Assembly: GCA_009823395.1 (NCBI GenBank)
Contig: CM020501.1
Coordinates: forward strand, 21,037,861-21,101,860
Length of the DNA stretch: 64,000 nucleotides
From: Thamnaconus septentrionalis
Taxonomy: Eukaryota > Chordata > Actinopteri > Tetraodontiformes > Monacanthidae
Reading direction: 5' to 3'
Below the pieces are notes generated by a model. It did no database searches, had not been told where the DNA came from, and saw only the letters and a program-made list of their open reading frames with translations. Positions 22,480 to 35,313 of the stretch are shown one piece after another. How positions within the stretch are numbered: position 1 is the stretch's first letter; each line of letters begins with the position of its first letter. Both the position numbers and the translations under genes were made by a program.

Positions 22480-23060
22480 TGCCTCCCCCTCCTTCTTTTT
22501 CTACCCCCTCTACCTCCCTCTCCTCCTCTTCTTCTGCTTTCTCCTCCTCCTCCTGCTCCTTTCTCCTTCCTTCAATCATTTCTCCATCCTCTGGTCTCCT
22601 CACCCCTCTTCCTGTCTCCTCCCTCCCCCTGTCAACGTGCCGTCACTCCTTTCTCCTCCTTTCTTTCACTCGTTTGAGCCTCAGATGGAAATCAAACATT
22701 TTATTTTAGCACCTCTGTGAAATTTCCTCCATCCTCTCCATCATCTTGATTATACCCCTGATTTCTCTCCTCCTTTGTCCTCCCCCTCTTCCTACTTTTC
22801 TTTGTTTAACTCTCCTCCTCCACCCCTCTCCAGCCTCCTTTCCTCCCCCACGCTCCTCCATCACCTTTCCTCCACTTGTCTTCTCCTTCCTTTTGTTCAT
22901 CTCTCCTTTCCCTCATCCCCTCCTCCGGACCCTCTTCTTCTCTTTCGCCTTTGTTTCTTCACCTCCTCCTCCTCCTCCTCCTCTTTGTTCCACTGCCTTT
23001 TCCTCCCCTCTTTTCACCTCTTCCATCCATCCATCCTTCCTTCCTCTCCTCTCTCGCAGG
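22480..23060. repeat. polypyrimidine-rich tract
   Basis: Nearly 600 bases made very largely of C and T (CTCCTC, TTCTCC, CCTCCT runs). There is no convincing ORF; the apparent Ser/Pro/Leu reading frames are products of the composition. Confidence 0.8.
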
Positions 23061-23147
23061 TCTTTCTTGCCGTAGAGCAGATGTCCTTTTATTGATATGA
23101 TCATGGTTAGTGGTCTCCAGGTGCTCGTTGGATCCACCGTATAACCT

Positions 23148-23183
<36 letters not shown>

Positions 23184-23577
23184 GCGGCAATTGCATCTCC
23201 TGAATGTAGGAGCTGCAAGAGAGGACAGAAGTGGAAAATACAAGAAGAAAGACTTGGAATAAAGGCAAGGAAGGAGCAGGAGGGGGGAGGTTGGGTGAGG
23301 AGGAGGGGGAGGGAGGTAAACTAAAATAAGAGAAATAACGGAGAGGAGGCAGAAGTTGATGGGAGTTGAGTGACAGAGGGGGGAGGAAGGGATGCGGAGG
23401 GGGAGGGACGAGGCGAGAGACGCCGCAGGCAAAGGGAATATTTCAGGCCATCGCCCAAAAGCCAGAGACAAAACCAGCGAGGAGACCTGGAGGAGGAGTT
23501 CTTCCTCAGCACCAGCAGACCTGGGAGGAGCTCCTCCTCCTCTGCAGCAGGAGATATGGACACCAGCAGAAAAAAAT

Positions 23578-23649
23578 GAAGAAGAAGAAGAAGAAGAAGA
23601 AGAAGAAGAAGAAGAAGAAGAAGAAGAAGAAGAAGAAGAAGAAGAAGAA
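23578..23649. repeat. (GAA)24 array
   Basis: Twenty-four uninterrupted GAA units in intergenic DNA, preceded by purine-rich sequence from about 23270. Shadow poly-Glu, poly-Lys and poly-Phe frames arise from it and are not genes. Confidence 0.95.
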
Positions 23650-25009
23650 AAGGGACGTTACTGTGGTTTTCAATGAGGTCTGACCTTGATGAACATTTGC
23701 GCTCCTTTCAGCGTCAGTTGAGGTCACGATTGTGATTGATCGATTTTATTTGTTGTTGTCGTTGTGGACCTCCAACGTTCAGAATGCAGCTTCATTTCAG
23801 GCAGACAGAGCCACAAAGAAGTGGCAGCAATGCCTATCGCCATCAATGCCTCATCCTGCAGCATCTGGTTCACAAAAAGAAAAAATATATAATTTGTGCG
23901 TATACACACACACATATATATATGTAAAGCATGTGGATGTATCTGTTTAGTTCGTTAGGTGTCTCAGACTTTTACCACTGTGTGATATTTCGAAACACTT
24001 CGTCAAAATTAAACTGTAAAACTGTACAAAAAGAAATGAAAAAGGAAGAAACAAACAAATGGTAGTTGCATTTTTCCACTCCTGTGCTGCGTGGGTGTGG
24101 ACACCATCAGGCGTTCTTGCACTTCCTGCTCGGCGTCTCGTTAATTAACAGGCAAAGACGGGAGCTGGGTAGGATGAGAGCAGGCTTCTATAAAAACCTT
24201 TAGGATAATCAGTTTTACCTGCTCAATGACAGCAGCGCACGCTGAGACACACACACACACACACACACACTAGACAAGTACATTTGGTGACATTTTGAAA
24301 ATGACAAGTGAGCTGATGTGGAAAAACACACTCAGATTCTTCAAATAAGTAACATTGAGGGGGGAAAAAATAAATAAAAAAAACAATCATGAAATAGAAA
24401 ACAGGGAGACACAACAAATCAAGCATTTGTAGTTTTTCAAAAAACAAAGCAATGGAAATTTGTACAAATTAATCAATAGAAATGTCTTGCACTGTCAGAT
24501 TTATTTGATTTTTTTTGGCAGCAGTTTATCAGATTAAAATGCCTCCGTTTTAAATAATATCATGACATAATCATATTATGGCTGCAAGCGCCTTATTCAT
24601 TGCTGTCCCCCATCCGGGGTAAATCCCTGGGCGCTCGGCAGGGGGCCTTTTCAGGCATCTCATCTCATTTAAATGTAAATATCTTAAATTAAAGGATTAT
24701 TATAATTTCACCCTTCAAAAAATAAATAACTAAATAAATAAATCCAACAGTGATTATTTTTACCCCCTCCCATCACCGTTCTTGCCCTTCAACGCCAGGG
24801 GTGGCGCTGCTAAGCATTCCTGCAGAAATTGACATCAGGCCGTTCCGGTTAACTGGCAAATGCCAGATAATGTCGAAGTCACCGTTTAAACCCACACATA
24901 AATTAACAAAACCTAACTAAGAAAGCTTGGCACTGGTCTGCGAGAACGGAAGTCTTAACGAGACGCTGCACGCAGTTGCGGACATACTAACAAAGCTCAG
25001 GAGTGACTA

Positions 25010-25140
25010 CTAGCTAAAGTTAACTGGAGCGGTTAGCGAGCTAAGCTTGTTAGCCTCGGCTAACGGCCGGAGGAGCTGCCCTGGAGTTCAAGTTGCGGAT
25101 CCCCCTCAAAAGACACGGAGCCATTTCAGGTAAGACCGGA
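25010..25140 (+). other. possible first exon of an unannotated transcript
   Basis: A GC-richer patch with repeated GCTAAC/GTTAGC motifs runs into CCATTTCAG|GTAAGACC (donor at about 25130), resembling a fish 5'UTR exon with a consensus splice donor. No ORF of note and no matching downstream exon identified. Confidence 0.2.
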
Positions 25141-26189
25141 GGCTAGTGCTGCGTGTGTTCTGTTCGACTCTGTTTGTTATGCTAAAAGGTTCGAGCTAAA
25201 AGACGTTAGCCTGTCATGTGGCTGTGTTTGACAGGAGGGCGGAGCCCCGCAAGGCTCAGCCAGCCACCTTCGGGTTTGCGGCTTCTTTGTCACCCAGTAG
25301 ATTTGAAAAATGTTTTATTCATTTTCTTTACTCATATTGACGAGTAAACCTGACATTAATTGGGGTTAGAAATTATATTAAGTCTTGCATGTTAACAGTA
25401 CCATATCCTCAGAAGATGCTTTCAGGGTTGATGATTTAAATTCTCACGTTTGTCATTTGTTCACAAATTTTTATTTATTTTATTTATTTTTTGTCTTGTT
25501 GCATTCTACTGTTTTAATTAATTAATTGTAAGCTTTGACAGTGAATGTGGTTAGGACTTAATACTTTATTACTTTATTTTATATAAATCCAAAACTAAGA
25601 AAATGGCCTTCTGGTCCTGTAAGTAATTTAAAGTTTTGTCCTAAATATATATTCAGCATTTGATGGAATTTATTTTGCTTGAAGTGTTTTTTCCTTTAGT
25701 GGGTCATCGGAATTTAAATGATCTGGGAAAAAACAAAACAAACAAACATAAAAATCTTAAGTCACTGTGGACACTGCTTCACTGAGTAAAACACCAGGGC
25801 TGATTTTAATAATTATTGTCATCTTCGATTAGTGATGATAGACAAATCCCTCTTGTCTGATCCAAGGTGGTTATTTCAGGTTGTTCTTTCTTTTAAATTT
25901 GATATAATTATCAGTCTATCAAAATTAACATGTGTGTTATAAGATGCTGAACTTCAGTCATTTATATGAAAAAAAAATGAATGGCTGTATGGAGTGAAAA
26001 GTCTTATCATCAGACAAGCGATATGATATGATGACTCCACACCACTAAAAACTAAAACCTACAGCGACACCATTAAAATGATATTGCCCAAAATCAAATG
26101 CAGTGCCATAAAAATTAATAAATTCATACAAATTGAACAGAAAGGTTGCGTTTAAAAGGCCGTGGCTGAGCGGTGTGTCCTCGGAGGGC

Positions 26190-26520
26190 GATCAGAGCGT
26201 CGTTTATAAAGGACACGACGGCGAGTGAGTTTGGAGTAAAGTAGGTTAGCGGCCGACAGAGTGAGCGAGCGAGTAAAGGAGTGGGTGAGTGAGTGGAGGT
26301 GGTCCAGCCCTCCGGAGCTCGTTAGCGGCAGCAGCAGCCGCCGCTAACCCCGGTCTGTCTGTGTCGGCGTGGCGGCTCAGACAGGCCCGGGGAGACGGCG
26401 GCATGGGGCCGCGGCGGGCGGAGCCTTAATTGAACGGAGCCGATGCGGCGCTGTTAATCAGTAATGGGGAGCCGTGCTGGGCCGAGCCACCGCACTCCGC
26501 AGCAGGAGGGGCCTCTGATG
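26190..26520. promoter_or_regulatory. GC-rich island between slit1 and lcor
   Basis: CpG-rich sequence (GCGGCAGCAGCAGCCGCCGC, GGGGCCGCGGCGGGCGGAGC) stands out sharply from AT-rich surroundings. It then passes into TTAATTGAACGG and GCGCTGTTAATCAG, which look like homeodomain-type AT cores. It sits where neither recognised gene has a promoter. Function unknown. Confidence 0.35.
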
Positions 26521-26605
26521 GGGCCTCTGACATTTTCACAGCAGTCACTGTGTATTTGAAATAAGGGGGAAGAAAAAAAAGGGCCGTGGATGGGTGGGTG
26601 GGGGT

Positions 26606-26607
<2 letters not shown>

Positions 26608-26679
<72 letters not shown>
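26608..26679. repeat. (GA)n array
   Basis: About 36 GA units just beside the GC-rich island. Confidence 0.95.
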
Positions 26680-26681
<2 letters not shown>

Positions 26682-28367
26682 TGTGTCTTCTGAGTAAAAG
26701 GTTGCAGTGGAAGAGAAGATTACACATAAAACAGCCTCTACTTGTACATTCCGTCGCTGCCGACGGACACAAAGGGAGCTGTTAAAGCATTTTATGGCGA
26801 GGCTGCTGTTTAGTGCGGCAGCAGCGGCAGGTAGCTGAAGGCTAACAGCCCAGTGTGAGTGTTGGAGCTACTGCGGCTGGTGGAACACAGCGAGGCCGTC
26901 GTCGGGAACGTCTGGAACGTCAACTTCAGAAAAGTTTTTAATTACGTCGTTGAGGTCATTCGCGCTCGTATTTTCTGTTTCCGTTGTTTTTGTACCGCTT
27001 TTGAAAACTCCCTCCGATTGAACAGAGTTTCCATAAAGCTCTTGAGAAGCTTGTCTATTAAAAATATAAAGTAAAGGGAACATCAAAGTAAAGTCCGCAA
27101 GTGTTGCCATTCTATTAAAGGATTGGGTTATGAATGAAATGGAACTACCTAAGCTAAGATAAGCCAGCTAGCGTAGTTGTATCATAGGATCGAACAAGCA
27201 GATGTAAACACAAGAAGCAGAAGAAGAAGAAAAAGAAGGATGGTGTCGGAGAAGAATAACACGCTAAACCAAACCGCTTGATTTTTTTTTTAAATACCCG
27301 TCGATCCTCCTTCATCCTGTGTGTTGGCTCCTCAAGGTGGCGCTCTCCCCGACGCTGCCACGTCTTTGTTATTCTTATTTCCAGCTTCTCACCTGTTTCC
27401 CTTTCTCCGACCCCCCCCTCCACTCTCCTCCCTTGTTGCGCCGCCGCCAAACTGCCATGCTCTCCGTCTCGGAGGCCCAAAGAAAAAAGAAAAAAGCTAT
27501 TTCAATATGTGTTTTAATAAAGAAAAGACTGGATGAAGAAAATGAGGTCAGACCTCCTGAAGAACATCGGCTCAACATCCAAATATTCAACATCCGTGTT
27601 TCTCAAATGCAGCCGACGCAGAGCAGGAGCAGCCATATATATGTGCAAATGAGCAAAGTATGAAACCGCACACACACACACACGCCCATCTTTACAGTAT
27701 CTAGCAGGCAGCCCTCTCACAGCCTCAGGCACCGTGTGAGGATAAATATTTGATAGCAGGATGACCTACTTCCTGTGCCCTGAAAAGTTATTTGTCTTCT
27801 TCTGCCTCCATCCACCGCTGAGGCCTCTTACCTCTTACCTCAGGCCCTGCAGCGGAGTGGGGGGAAAGAGAGAGAGAGACACAGAGAGACAAGGGGGGGG
27901 GATAATATTCCGCCCAAAGACAAAAGAGTCGCTGAGCAGCGATGACAAAACGCTGAGCTGAGAAGGTTCCTACACAATTGCACCGCAAAACTCTGGACCT
28001 TCATGATGCTGACGCGTCAAGTCACCAAACGACGGACAAGACTGTGATCTGTATGTGGGACAATGTCAAGCGAGTAAGTTCTGGATTTTGCAGCCAAGGG
28101 GGCGCTGATCCTTCTGCATTATGTTTTTTTTAATTTTTTTTTTTATCTGTAAAACACTATTCAGGCTATGCTATGCTAGCATGAAGGCCTCGGAACTGGG
28201 AGGAGCCAACAAAACTTGCATTATTTGGATTGTGCAGCCTAACAGTTGACGTGCTGCCAGAGGGTGGCGCTGTGATGTATTTCCTTTCTACGCTCAATGT
28301 TGTGAAGTTGTGAGTTCACTTCAGAGCAATATTTTTATTTATACATTTTTTCACCTGAAGTCCAATA

Positions 28368-29920
28368 TAGAGATGCACCGATCCACTTTTTTCACTTCCG
28401 ATACCGATACCGATATCTGAAGTTTAGTATCGGCAGATACCGATCCGATACCGATACAGAAAAACAGCATTGAATCACCTAACAAATTATGTCTTGTTGT
28501 TTAGAATAAACTGTCTTTTTGTGCAAGGCAATGTCAGACTTTCCTCATTTTCTAAAAACAAATAAAATGATCCAGATGTACTGAAAAACTTATTTAATAC
28601 TGTGTACCAGTACAGTAATTCAAAATAAACAAATAGCTTACTAGCTTTGTCAAAGCCAAACATGAAAAAAAAATAAATATATATATATATAATAAATATC
28701 TCCCTGTTCAGTCAGTGCAATTAGGAGTATAACACAAAATGTAAAATGAAAGAGAAGCTGAAACTTGGGGGGAAAAAAGCATCTTGGTCAAACAACATGA
28801 AAAAGGAACAAACCCTCTTTAAAATGGTTCAGTTAGTGCAATTAGGAATTCAAAGTGCAATGTAAAATAAATAGTAAAGGAGCTGAAATTGAGAAACAAA
28901 ACAATAGCTTCATGAGCTTGAATGGCAGATATTCAAAGTAAACAGCAATCAGCTACAACGGTGTAGTGAAATTGTGCAAACAGAACTTTAACACCCATTA
29001 TAAAACCAGCTGAATAACAGAATAGCTTCAATATATTGGTAAAGAAAAAAAAAAGTCAGAGGTAACGTGTTTTTTCTCCCACATGCAACAGCATCACTCA
29101 CAGCGCGCTGTGAGAGAAGTCCCCCGTTGACTACCAGCTGCATTGTATGTGTGACGCAGCCCACACTACGCACTCCCATGTTGTCCATCGCCTTTCTCGT
29201 GTTGCTAGCATTGTCCCTCAGAATCACATGGACTTTGCTCAACGGAATTTGCCACTTGTCAAACATATCCTTCAGGCTAGCGGCAATTGCCTCGCTCGTG
29301 TGTGACCCACGAAAGTTCGCTGCATTTAACATTGCACTGCGTAGAACGAAACTCTCTTACAGCCAGTGTGCTGTTACACTCAAAAGTGACACGGGGGAAA
29401 CGTCGGAGCTCCAGATATCGGTTGTAAAGCTAAACGCTTTGACATATTTTATGTCCTCCAGTATGTTTGCACACTTTACTGTAAAGTTCAGGTAGAGCCG
29501 CCTCGGACAAATATTTTCGGCCGTTTTTTTTTTTTTATTATTCAGTTTGACGAACTCAGCGTGCTCTTTCGGGTGAAATCTCTGGAGATGTTTAATTAAG
29601 TTAGCTGTGTTGAAGCTAGAAGTTTTACTACCGCCTCTCGGAACATCAACGGTGCAGATATTGCACGTAGTCGTGGAAAGTAGTTCCAGACGGCGGATCC
29701 TTTCGCTCGCTCCACTTTAAAACCGGGTCAACTGCGTCAACCGCACGGCCGCCGCTCTGTCGCAGACGTCACTCGCATCGCACAGCATAGAAATACACAG
29801 AACGGAACTGCTCCTATGGATCGGGCCATTGGATCGGCTCATTGTCACCGATACCCGATCTAGAATTTTATTCAATATCGGATCCGATACCGATCCCTGT
29901 ATCGGATCGGTGCATCCCTA
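28368..29920 (-). mobile_element. hAT-superfamily DNA transposon, 1553 bp, decayed
   Basis: Termini TAGAGATGCACCGATCC (28368) and, on the opposite strand, TAGGGATGCACCGATCC (ending 29920) match at 16 of 17 positions. They are flanked by a perfect 8-bp duplication GTCCAATA at 28360-28367 and 29921-29928, the hAT hallmark. Both ends are filled with sub-terminal CCGATACCGATA repeats. The - strand carries remains of a BED-finger hAT transposase; the length is well short of an autonomous hAT and the C-terminal part including the dimerisation region is missing. Confidence 0.93.
28988..29690 (-). pseudogene. hAT transposase remnant (BED zinc finger plus start of catalytic core)
   Basis: Reading leftward from about 29690: a BED-type finger, STTTCNICTVDVPRGG then NLIKHLQRFHP (C-x2-C ... 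H-x4-H). It is followed by FTTDIWSSDVSPVSLLSVT, the conserved DDE-region start, then an in-frame TAA at 29359-29357. Next comes MLNAANFRGSHTSEAI and LRDNASNTRKAMDN, the second conserved block (HVILRDNASN). The reading frame continues to 28988. No C-terminal catalytic region remains. Transposition activity is not expected from this copy. Confidence 0.85.
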
Positions 29921-29928
29921 GTCCAATA

Positions 29929-31049
29929 AGCTGAATATTGTCCATCACTTAATGTGAATTTACTTATTCTGTGTTAAACAAAAACAAAAACAAACAAGTG
30001 CAAAAATACAAGCAAAACGTGTGAAATGAGGGGAATATTTCTGATCTGTTGTGGAAAGTAGTTATTAGTAGTTTTTAAACAATAAATCTCACTGGCCTCA
30101 GCAGCCTGACTCAAAATATCTTCTTTGTAATCACAGTTAAACAAACTGCTTTTGCTTTGCAAAACTTTTTGTTGTATTTGTGCACATTTAATTAAGGCAA
30201 GTAGTCAAAAAAGTGATTGATCAATCACTCTTTCAGTATTTGAATGACTGCGTTTACACAAGTTTTCCTTTTGTCCCCCAATATAATTGTTTTTCAAAAA
30301 TGTCTTGGCACAATCTCCTAATGGTTAATGATTAATTTTGTGTTGTGCTTCATGTTCCTTCGAAACCTTCAAGGTTTCCATTGTCAGAGTGATTTGGCAG
30401 GTGTCGCTAGTGAGCAGCAAAGAGAGCCATAAAGTTTTCCTTCAGTTCAGATTAAATTAATGACGTCCTCAAAGTGTGATCATCAGCTCCACTGATGAAA
30501 GCACGTCATGTCTGGTCTGAAAATATCTCGCGCTGTAAATTAAATCTTAATTAAAACGGCAGTGACTCAAGAGGAAGTGATCATTTCTGTACTGAACTTT
30601 ATGCTCCAGCTTTTTCAACTAACCATCTGTAACATTAACATTAGAATTCTTAAATGCAAGGAATTCCCATCTCAAAAAACTTAACAAAAAACTAACACGA
30701 GTCACAGTTAGCGAACCGCTGCTCAGAGCAGCGCGCTCACCTCCCAGATGAGACCAGTATAACTAGCTGGTCAGGTGACGTGCAGAAGTGGTGATAGAAA
30801 ATAGATGTGGATCTACTTTCACTGATGCAAATCTACCACATCTCGTATATCAATCTCGTACAATTTCTGTACTTTCCCCCAGAGGGGCGGTCCCTAACCT
30901 TCAATTGCCTTTAGGTTGTCCATGCTGATAACCTGTGGAAGGGAGAGGTCAAAGTTCACCTGTATGCCTTCTATCTGCTTGTACGTCTTTCTTGCAGCCA
31001 GTTAATGTCCTATCAGAATGCCACAAATCAACACATCTGAGGCAGGAGG
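29929..31049. other. intergenic stretch without recognisable genes
   Basis: AT-rich unique sequence between the hAT element and the presumed lcor 3' end. ORFs are short with no coding character, and no repeats of note were seen. Confidence 0.6.
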
Positions 31050-34000
31050 TTTATTTTCACAACAAAATTTATTAGAAGAATAGTGGTTTTGAAAAGAAGG
31101 TTCTAGCATCCAGTGAATACTACCTTACACAACGTTACAGCTGAAATGTGTGGCAAAAATGGCAATTTTCTTTTTGTCTTTTTTTTTTAATAAATTGAAT
31201 ATAACATAACCAGTAAAATATTTTACACATGCACAAAGACAGTTCTAATCAGCATCGCCTGACGTTCAATGCAAATTAAGTTTAAAAAAATGTAGGAAAA
31301 ATCAAAGTCATCTTTCATTTTTGTCAAAAAAAACAAAATCACAGACATAATTAGACAATTTATTATTCATCAGCCTAATTAGATCAGATTTTGCGTTCAA
31401 AACAGGGAGAGAGAAAAAGAAAACCAAATAGTGCATTCAATCAAACTAAAACAAATTATAGTGATCGTTAAGTGCTCATTTACACGGACATCAATAATAT
31501 AAGCCTAGAAGAATAAAAGTCCAACTCACAAGGTACAAAATAAGAACCAAAAATATTGTACATAAATAAAACTAGAATGAGAAAAATATTTTTTTAAATT
31601 ATACAATTTTTTTGTCAAACTGTAAACAGTAGATATTGAAAAAAATGAGGTCCATTTGGGTATTTGGAGAACCTGTGTCAGTGTAAAGGTGTGTGTGTGT
31701 GTGTTTGTGTTTCTGTGAGAGGTACAGTCCAGGTTGGACCAAATTGTGAGAAGGGGGCTAAAGCGTCCTGAGCTTCGGTACAGTGCCCCCTCGGGCCCGC
31801 TGAACTGAAGGAATGAGGTATATCGTCAAACCCAAAAAAAGAAAAGAATCTCAGCGGAAAAGAGAAAAAAATAAACGCCCAGCAGGCCTGGAGACGGAGC
31901 ATCCAGCCACCCGTTCAGAAGATGGAACCATGTAGTCAAAGACCAAAACACAGAAAAGGCTTCTAGTTACCCAGTCCAAACCCCCGGACGACACTTCCTG
32001 CATCAGCCCAAGACCTGCCAGCATTCTGTCAGAGTCACCGCAATCAAACCCAACACCAGGAGTTCAGAAAGTTGTCCAATAACACCAAATCATCGTCAAT
32101 TTCCAACACAATTCTCACTGAAATGTCTTGATTTGATTGTTGTTCAAGGAAAAGGTCAAATCCAAAACGCACTCCTTGAGGAACAACTCAACTAGCTTTG
32201 AATAAAGAATCGAGAAACTCCAAAACAACACCAGCTGAGCCGAATAACATGCAGCGGAGGTTTGGACCAATCATAAAAGGTTGTTTAAAATGCAAAAAGA
32301 ATAAACAAGAAGAAATCTCTCTGACCGTTGAGTGAACGGCGCGCTCTGCTTCAGTTGGACCTGCCATGTTCCTGAACAGCCCTCTAGTCTCGACCGCCGG
32401 CCCATATGCCGGGATCCATCTACTTCCACTTGGTGGTTTGAGAGGCTTTTACGTAGATTTCCCTGAATTGTAAGAAGTACTGAAGGCAGATCAGTCACAT
32501 TCCTCTGATGAGTATCGCTCCACTGAGGATGGAAAGAAAGAAACAGAAAGATCCCGACTGAAGGGGAAATCGTCAAAAGACCCGACCGATACCTGAAGGG
32601 CAATTGTGCACTTGCAGAAGGTGTGTGTGTGTGTTGTAGAAAGAGGTTTTCTCGGTGTAAGTCATGGCGCGGACGCCTCAAAGGGTCAAAGCCAAGAGAG
32701 CTGGCTAACAGAACCACAAGTCCAGACCACCAAGACCACCCAAGTCTGAGAGAACAACGTGATGCCTGGAAACTCAACAAAAACCAAAAAGGATGTCAAG
32801 GTGACGACTGAAGGATGGGAAGAAAAGTCGTAGTAATGCCGTGAGAGAACACGATACAACGGAACTCGGGGGGGGGGGGGCAGAGAAGGAAATAAAACAC
32901 AAAACAAGAACGGATTCTAAGATTTTGGCAGTTGTATTCAGCTTGAGGAACAGGACGTTGATAATCGTCATCTAAAGTGAAGGTAGGTCGATCACTGCTC
33001 GGCCCCGGCGCACAATAAGTACCTGAATAAGAGTGAGAGCAGTGTTAGCCGAGGGTCCCTGAGGGTGTCTGACTTGTGAAATTTAGGTCTGTAGTTATGT
33101 ATTTATTTGTTTTTTTTTTAGACGTGTCTCGTCCAACAGACGACGAGGTTCCGATAACGTTCCTTCATCTTGTCTGGACTTTTTCATAAGAGCACAGGTA
33201 GATTAAAGTTCCTGATAAAAAACACATGGCCTGACAAACAACTTAGGGGGGAAATGAAAAATAAAGAAACAAAAAAAAGTAGTAAGCTTTTCACATTATT
33301 TTGTTGCACAGCCGCACAGATTCCACATTCATACACACGTTGTTACTTTACACGGGGAAATCAAATGATTGCAAAAAGAGCTCGAGCCAAAAAACCACTA
33401 CGAAAAGCTGCTGCGGTGACGAAACCAAACACCTCAAGTCTTTCCTCTCCTCTCAGGAAAAGGATTTTTTTTTATTGTTTTTTTTTTTTACTTCTTCTCT
33501 TTATGGGCAATATTTCATATTCAAAAACAGTAGAATCTGTCCTTGTGGACAACATCCAAAAAAACAAACAAAACAAAAAAAAAAAAAAAAAAAAAAAGCG
33601 CCTCTGGATCAAACCAACCCTTTTCAGACAAAAGGACTGATACAGGGGTATTTACACCAGCATGCAAAAATATCCAGAACTGTCTGTCGCTCCCGTCAAA
33701 GCATTTCAGAAAGGTTGTTCACCGTCTGTCGGGTTCTCGAACCAACCAGAACAGTCAAACCCCGCGCCCCCAACCCCGCGCCCCCCACACTTCCTTCATT
33801 TAAAACAGTCTTAAACTTTTCCCGACGTAAAAACACGAACTGTCCCTCCGCAGTGCCATCAGTGTACAGCTGCACCTCGCCTGTGAAAAAGACAGGCTGG
33901 TGACGGTGGGTGAAACAGTTCTATATACACCCCCCCTTGCCACCCCTCCCCCACAAACCCCCAAGGCCCCGCCCACCCACCTGACTCATGACTCAAGTCA

Positions 34001-35246
34001 TCTTCATAAATAAACTGCCTTTACAGTGTCTCCTCCTCCATCTCCTCCTTTTTTCACATCATCAGGCTTGAAAAGACGACAACTACCACTAAACCCTCCA
34101 GTTCCACGACCTCTTCTTCTGTCAACAAAAACAAAAATAAAACAACGAAAACAAAAAAAACAACAACAAAAATCTCAAGTCGCCTTGCCCCGTTGCCCTA
34201 TGCTACATCATGGGGAATTAACCAGCAAAGAACAGAGTCAGAAAACAAACACCGAAAGCAACAGAGTGGTAGTCGTGATTTTTTTTTTTTTTTTTAACAT
34301 ACTGCACTGGACTTTTGTATCATTTCCCTGAATCAACAATTGGAAGAGGCTCATCCTCTTCCTGTTCAAGATAAAAGTCTATATGACATTAGAGATCTTT
34401 ATATACATGTGTTTGTGTCTGTGTGGGGCCTTGTATAGGTAATATCTATGTGCACATATAGAGTATTTTTTATTATTCTTAAATATGTATAGTTAAATTA
34501 GAGGTTAGTTGTGTTTGAGTTTTTTTTTTAATTTTTACATTCAGTTTTTAAACAACAATAAAGATTAGGTAAGTGGATAAAGAGGTATGTAAAAGGAACG
34601 AGGTGGGGAGCGTTCCACACATGGCCTTACAGCAAGCCCACTTCACTGGACAGGATGTTGTTGGGTTTTTCCATTTTTTAATGATTTTTTTTTTCAATGA
34701 AATTTTTTAAGATTACCTCCAACAACAATCTACTCTTGTCTTGGTACATCGAAGTAAAGGAACAAAAGGCTGATCTGCAAGGACATTGGAGAGCAGAGAA
34801 TGGTCACCAAAAAAAAAGAAAAAAAAAAGGTAAATGGTATCAAAAGCTCTGGAACCTCCAGTGGGCGCTACGCACTGCATGGCATAAAGAGGAGAATGAA
34901 AAAAAGAGAGAAGAAAGAAGAAGAAGAGTGAATGAGAAGTGGCCAAAGACAATGACGGTTCGATGGACGTGATAATTTGACGAGATGTCGAGGTTGTCAA
35001 GGTTACATGGATTTCTTTTCTGAGGTATTCTGTGTTGTAATTTTTTTTTTCTTTAACTATTTTTTTTTTATTTTTTGCACACCAAGAAACACCAAGATGG
35101 AGAACATTTTCAAAGAGTCAACGACAGGACGAACCACCTGGTATTACTTTGCCGAATGCAGCGAGTTTAAAACAAGCAACTTTCCTTAGAATATTGGGAC
35201 ATTCGGGAAGGCAACATCCAAGTCTGGTCAGACAGATCTCCAAAAG

Positions 35247-35313
35247 ACCAGCCAGGTGGACCAACCAGGAGGACCAACCAGGAGGACCAACCAGGTGGAA
35301 CAACCAGGTGGAC
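35247..35313. repeat. 12-bp minisatellite
   Basis: About five units of GGACCAACCAGG with A/T variation at one position, inside the presumed lcor 3'UTR. Confidence 0.85.

Noticed and set aside
22300..23480. Overlapping Ser/Pro/Leu-rich and Glu/Arg-rich open frames on both strands
   Set aside because: They follow from the pyrimidine/purine-biased composition; no splice pattern, conserved motif or codon bias.
26859..27110. Short ORFs on both strands near the GC-rich island
   Set aside because: Below 85 codons, no splice sites that extend them, no recognised domain.
32271..32780. 169-codon - strand ORF
   Set aside because: No recognisable domain, mixed composition, and it lies in the presumed lcor 3'UTR; likely chance.
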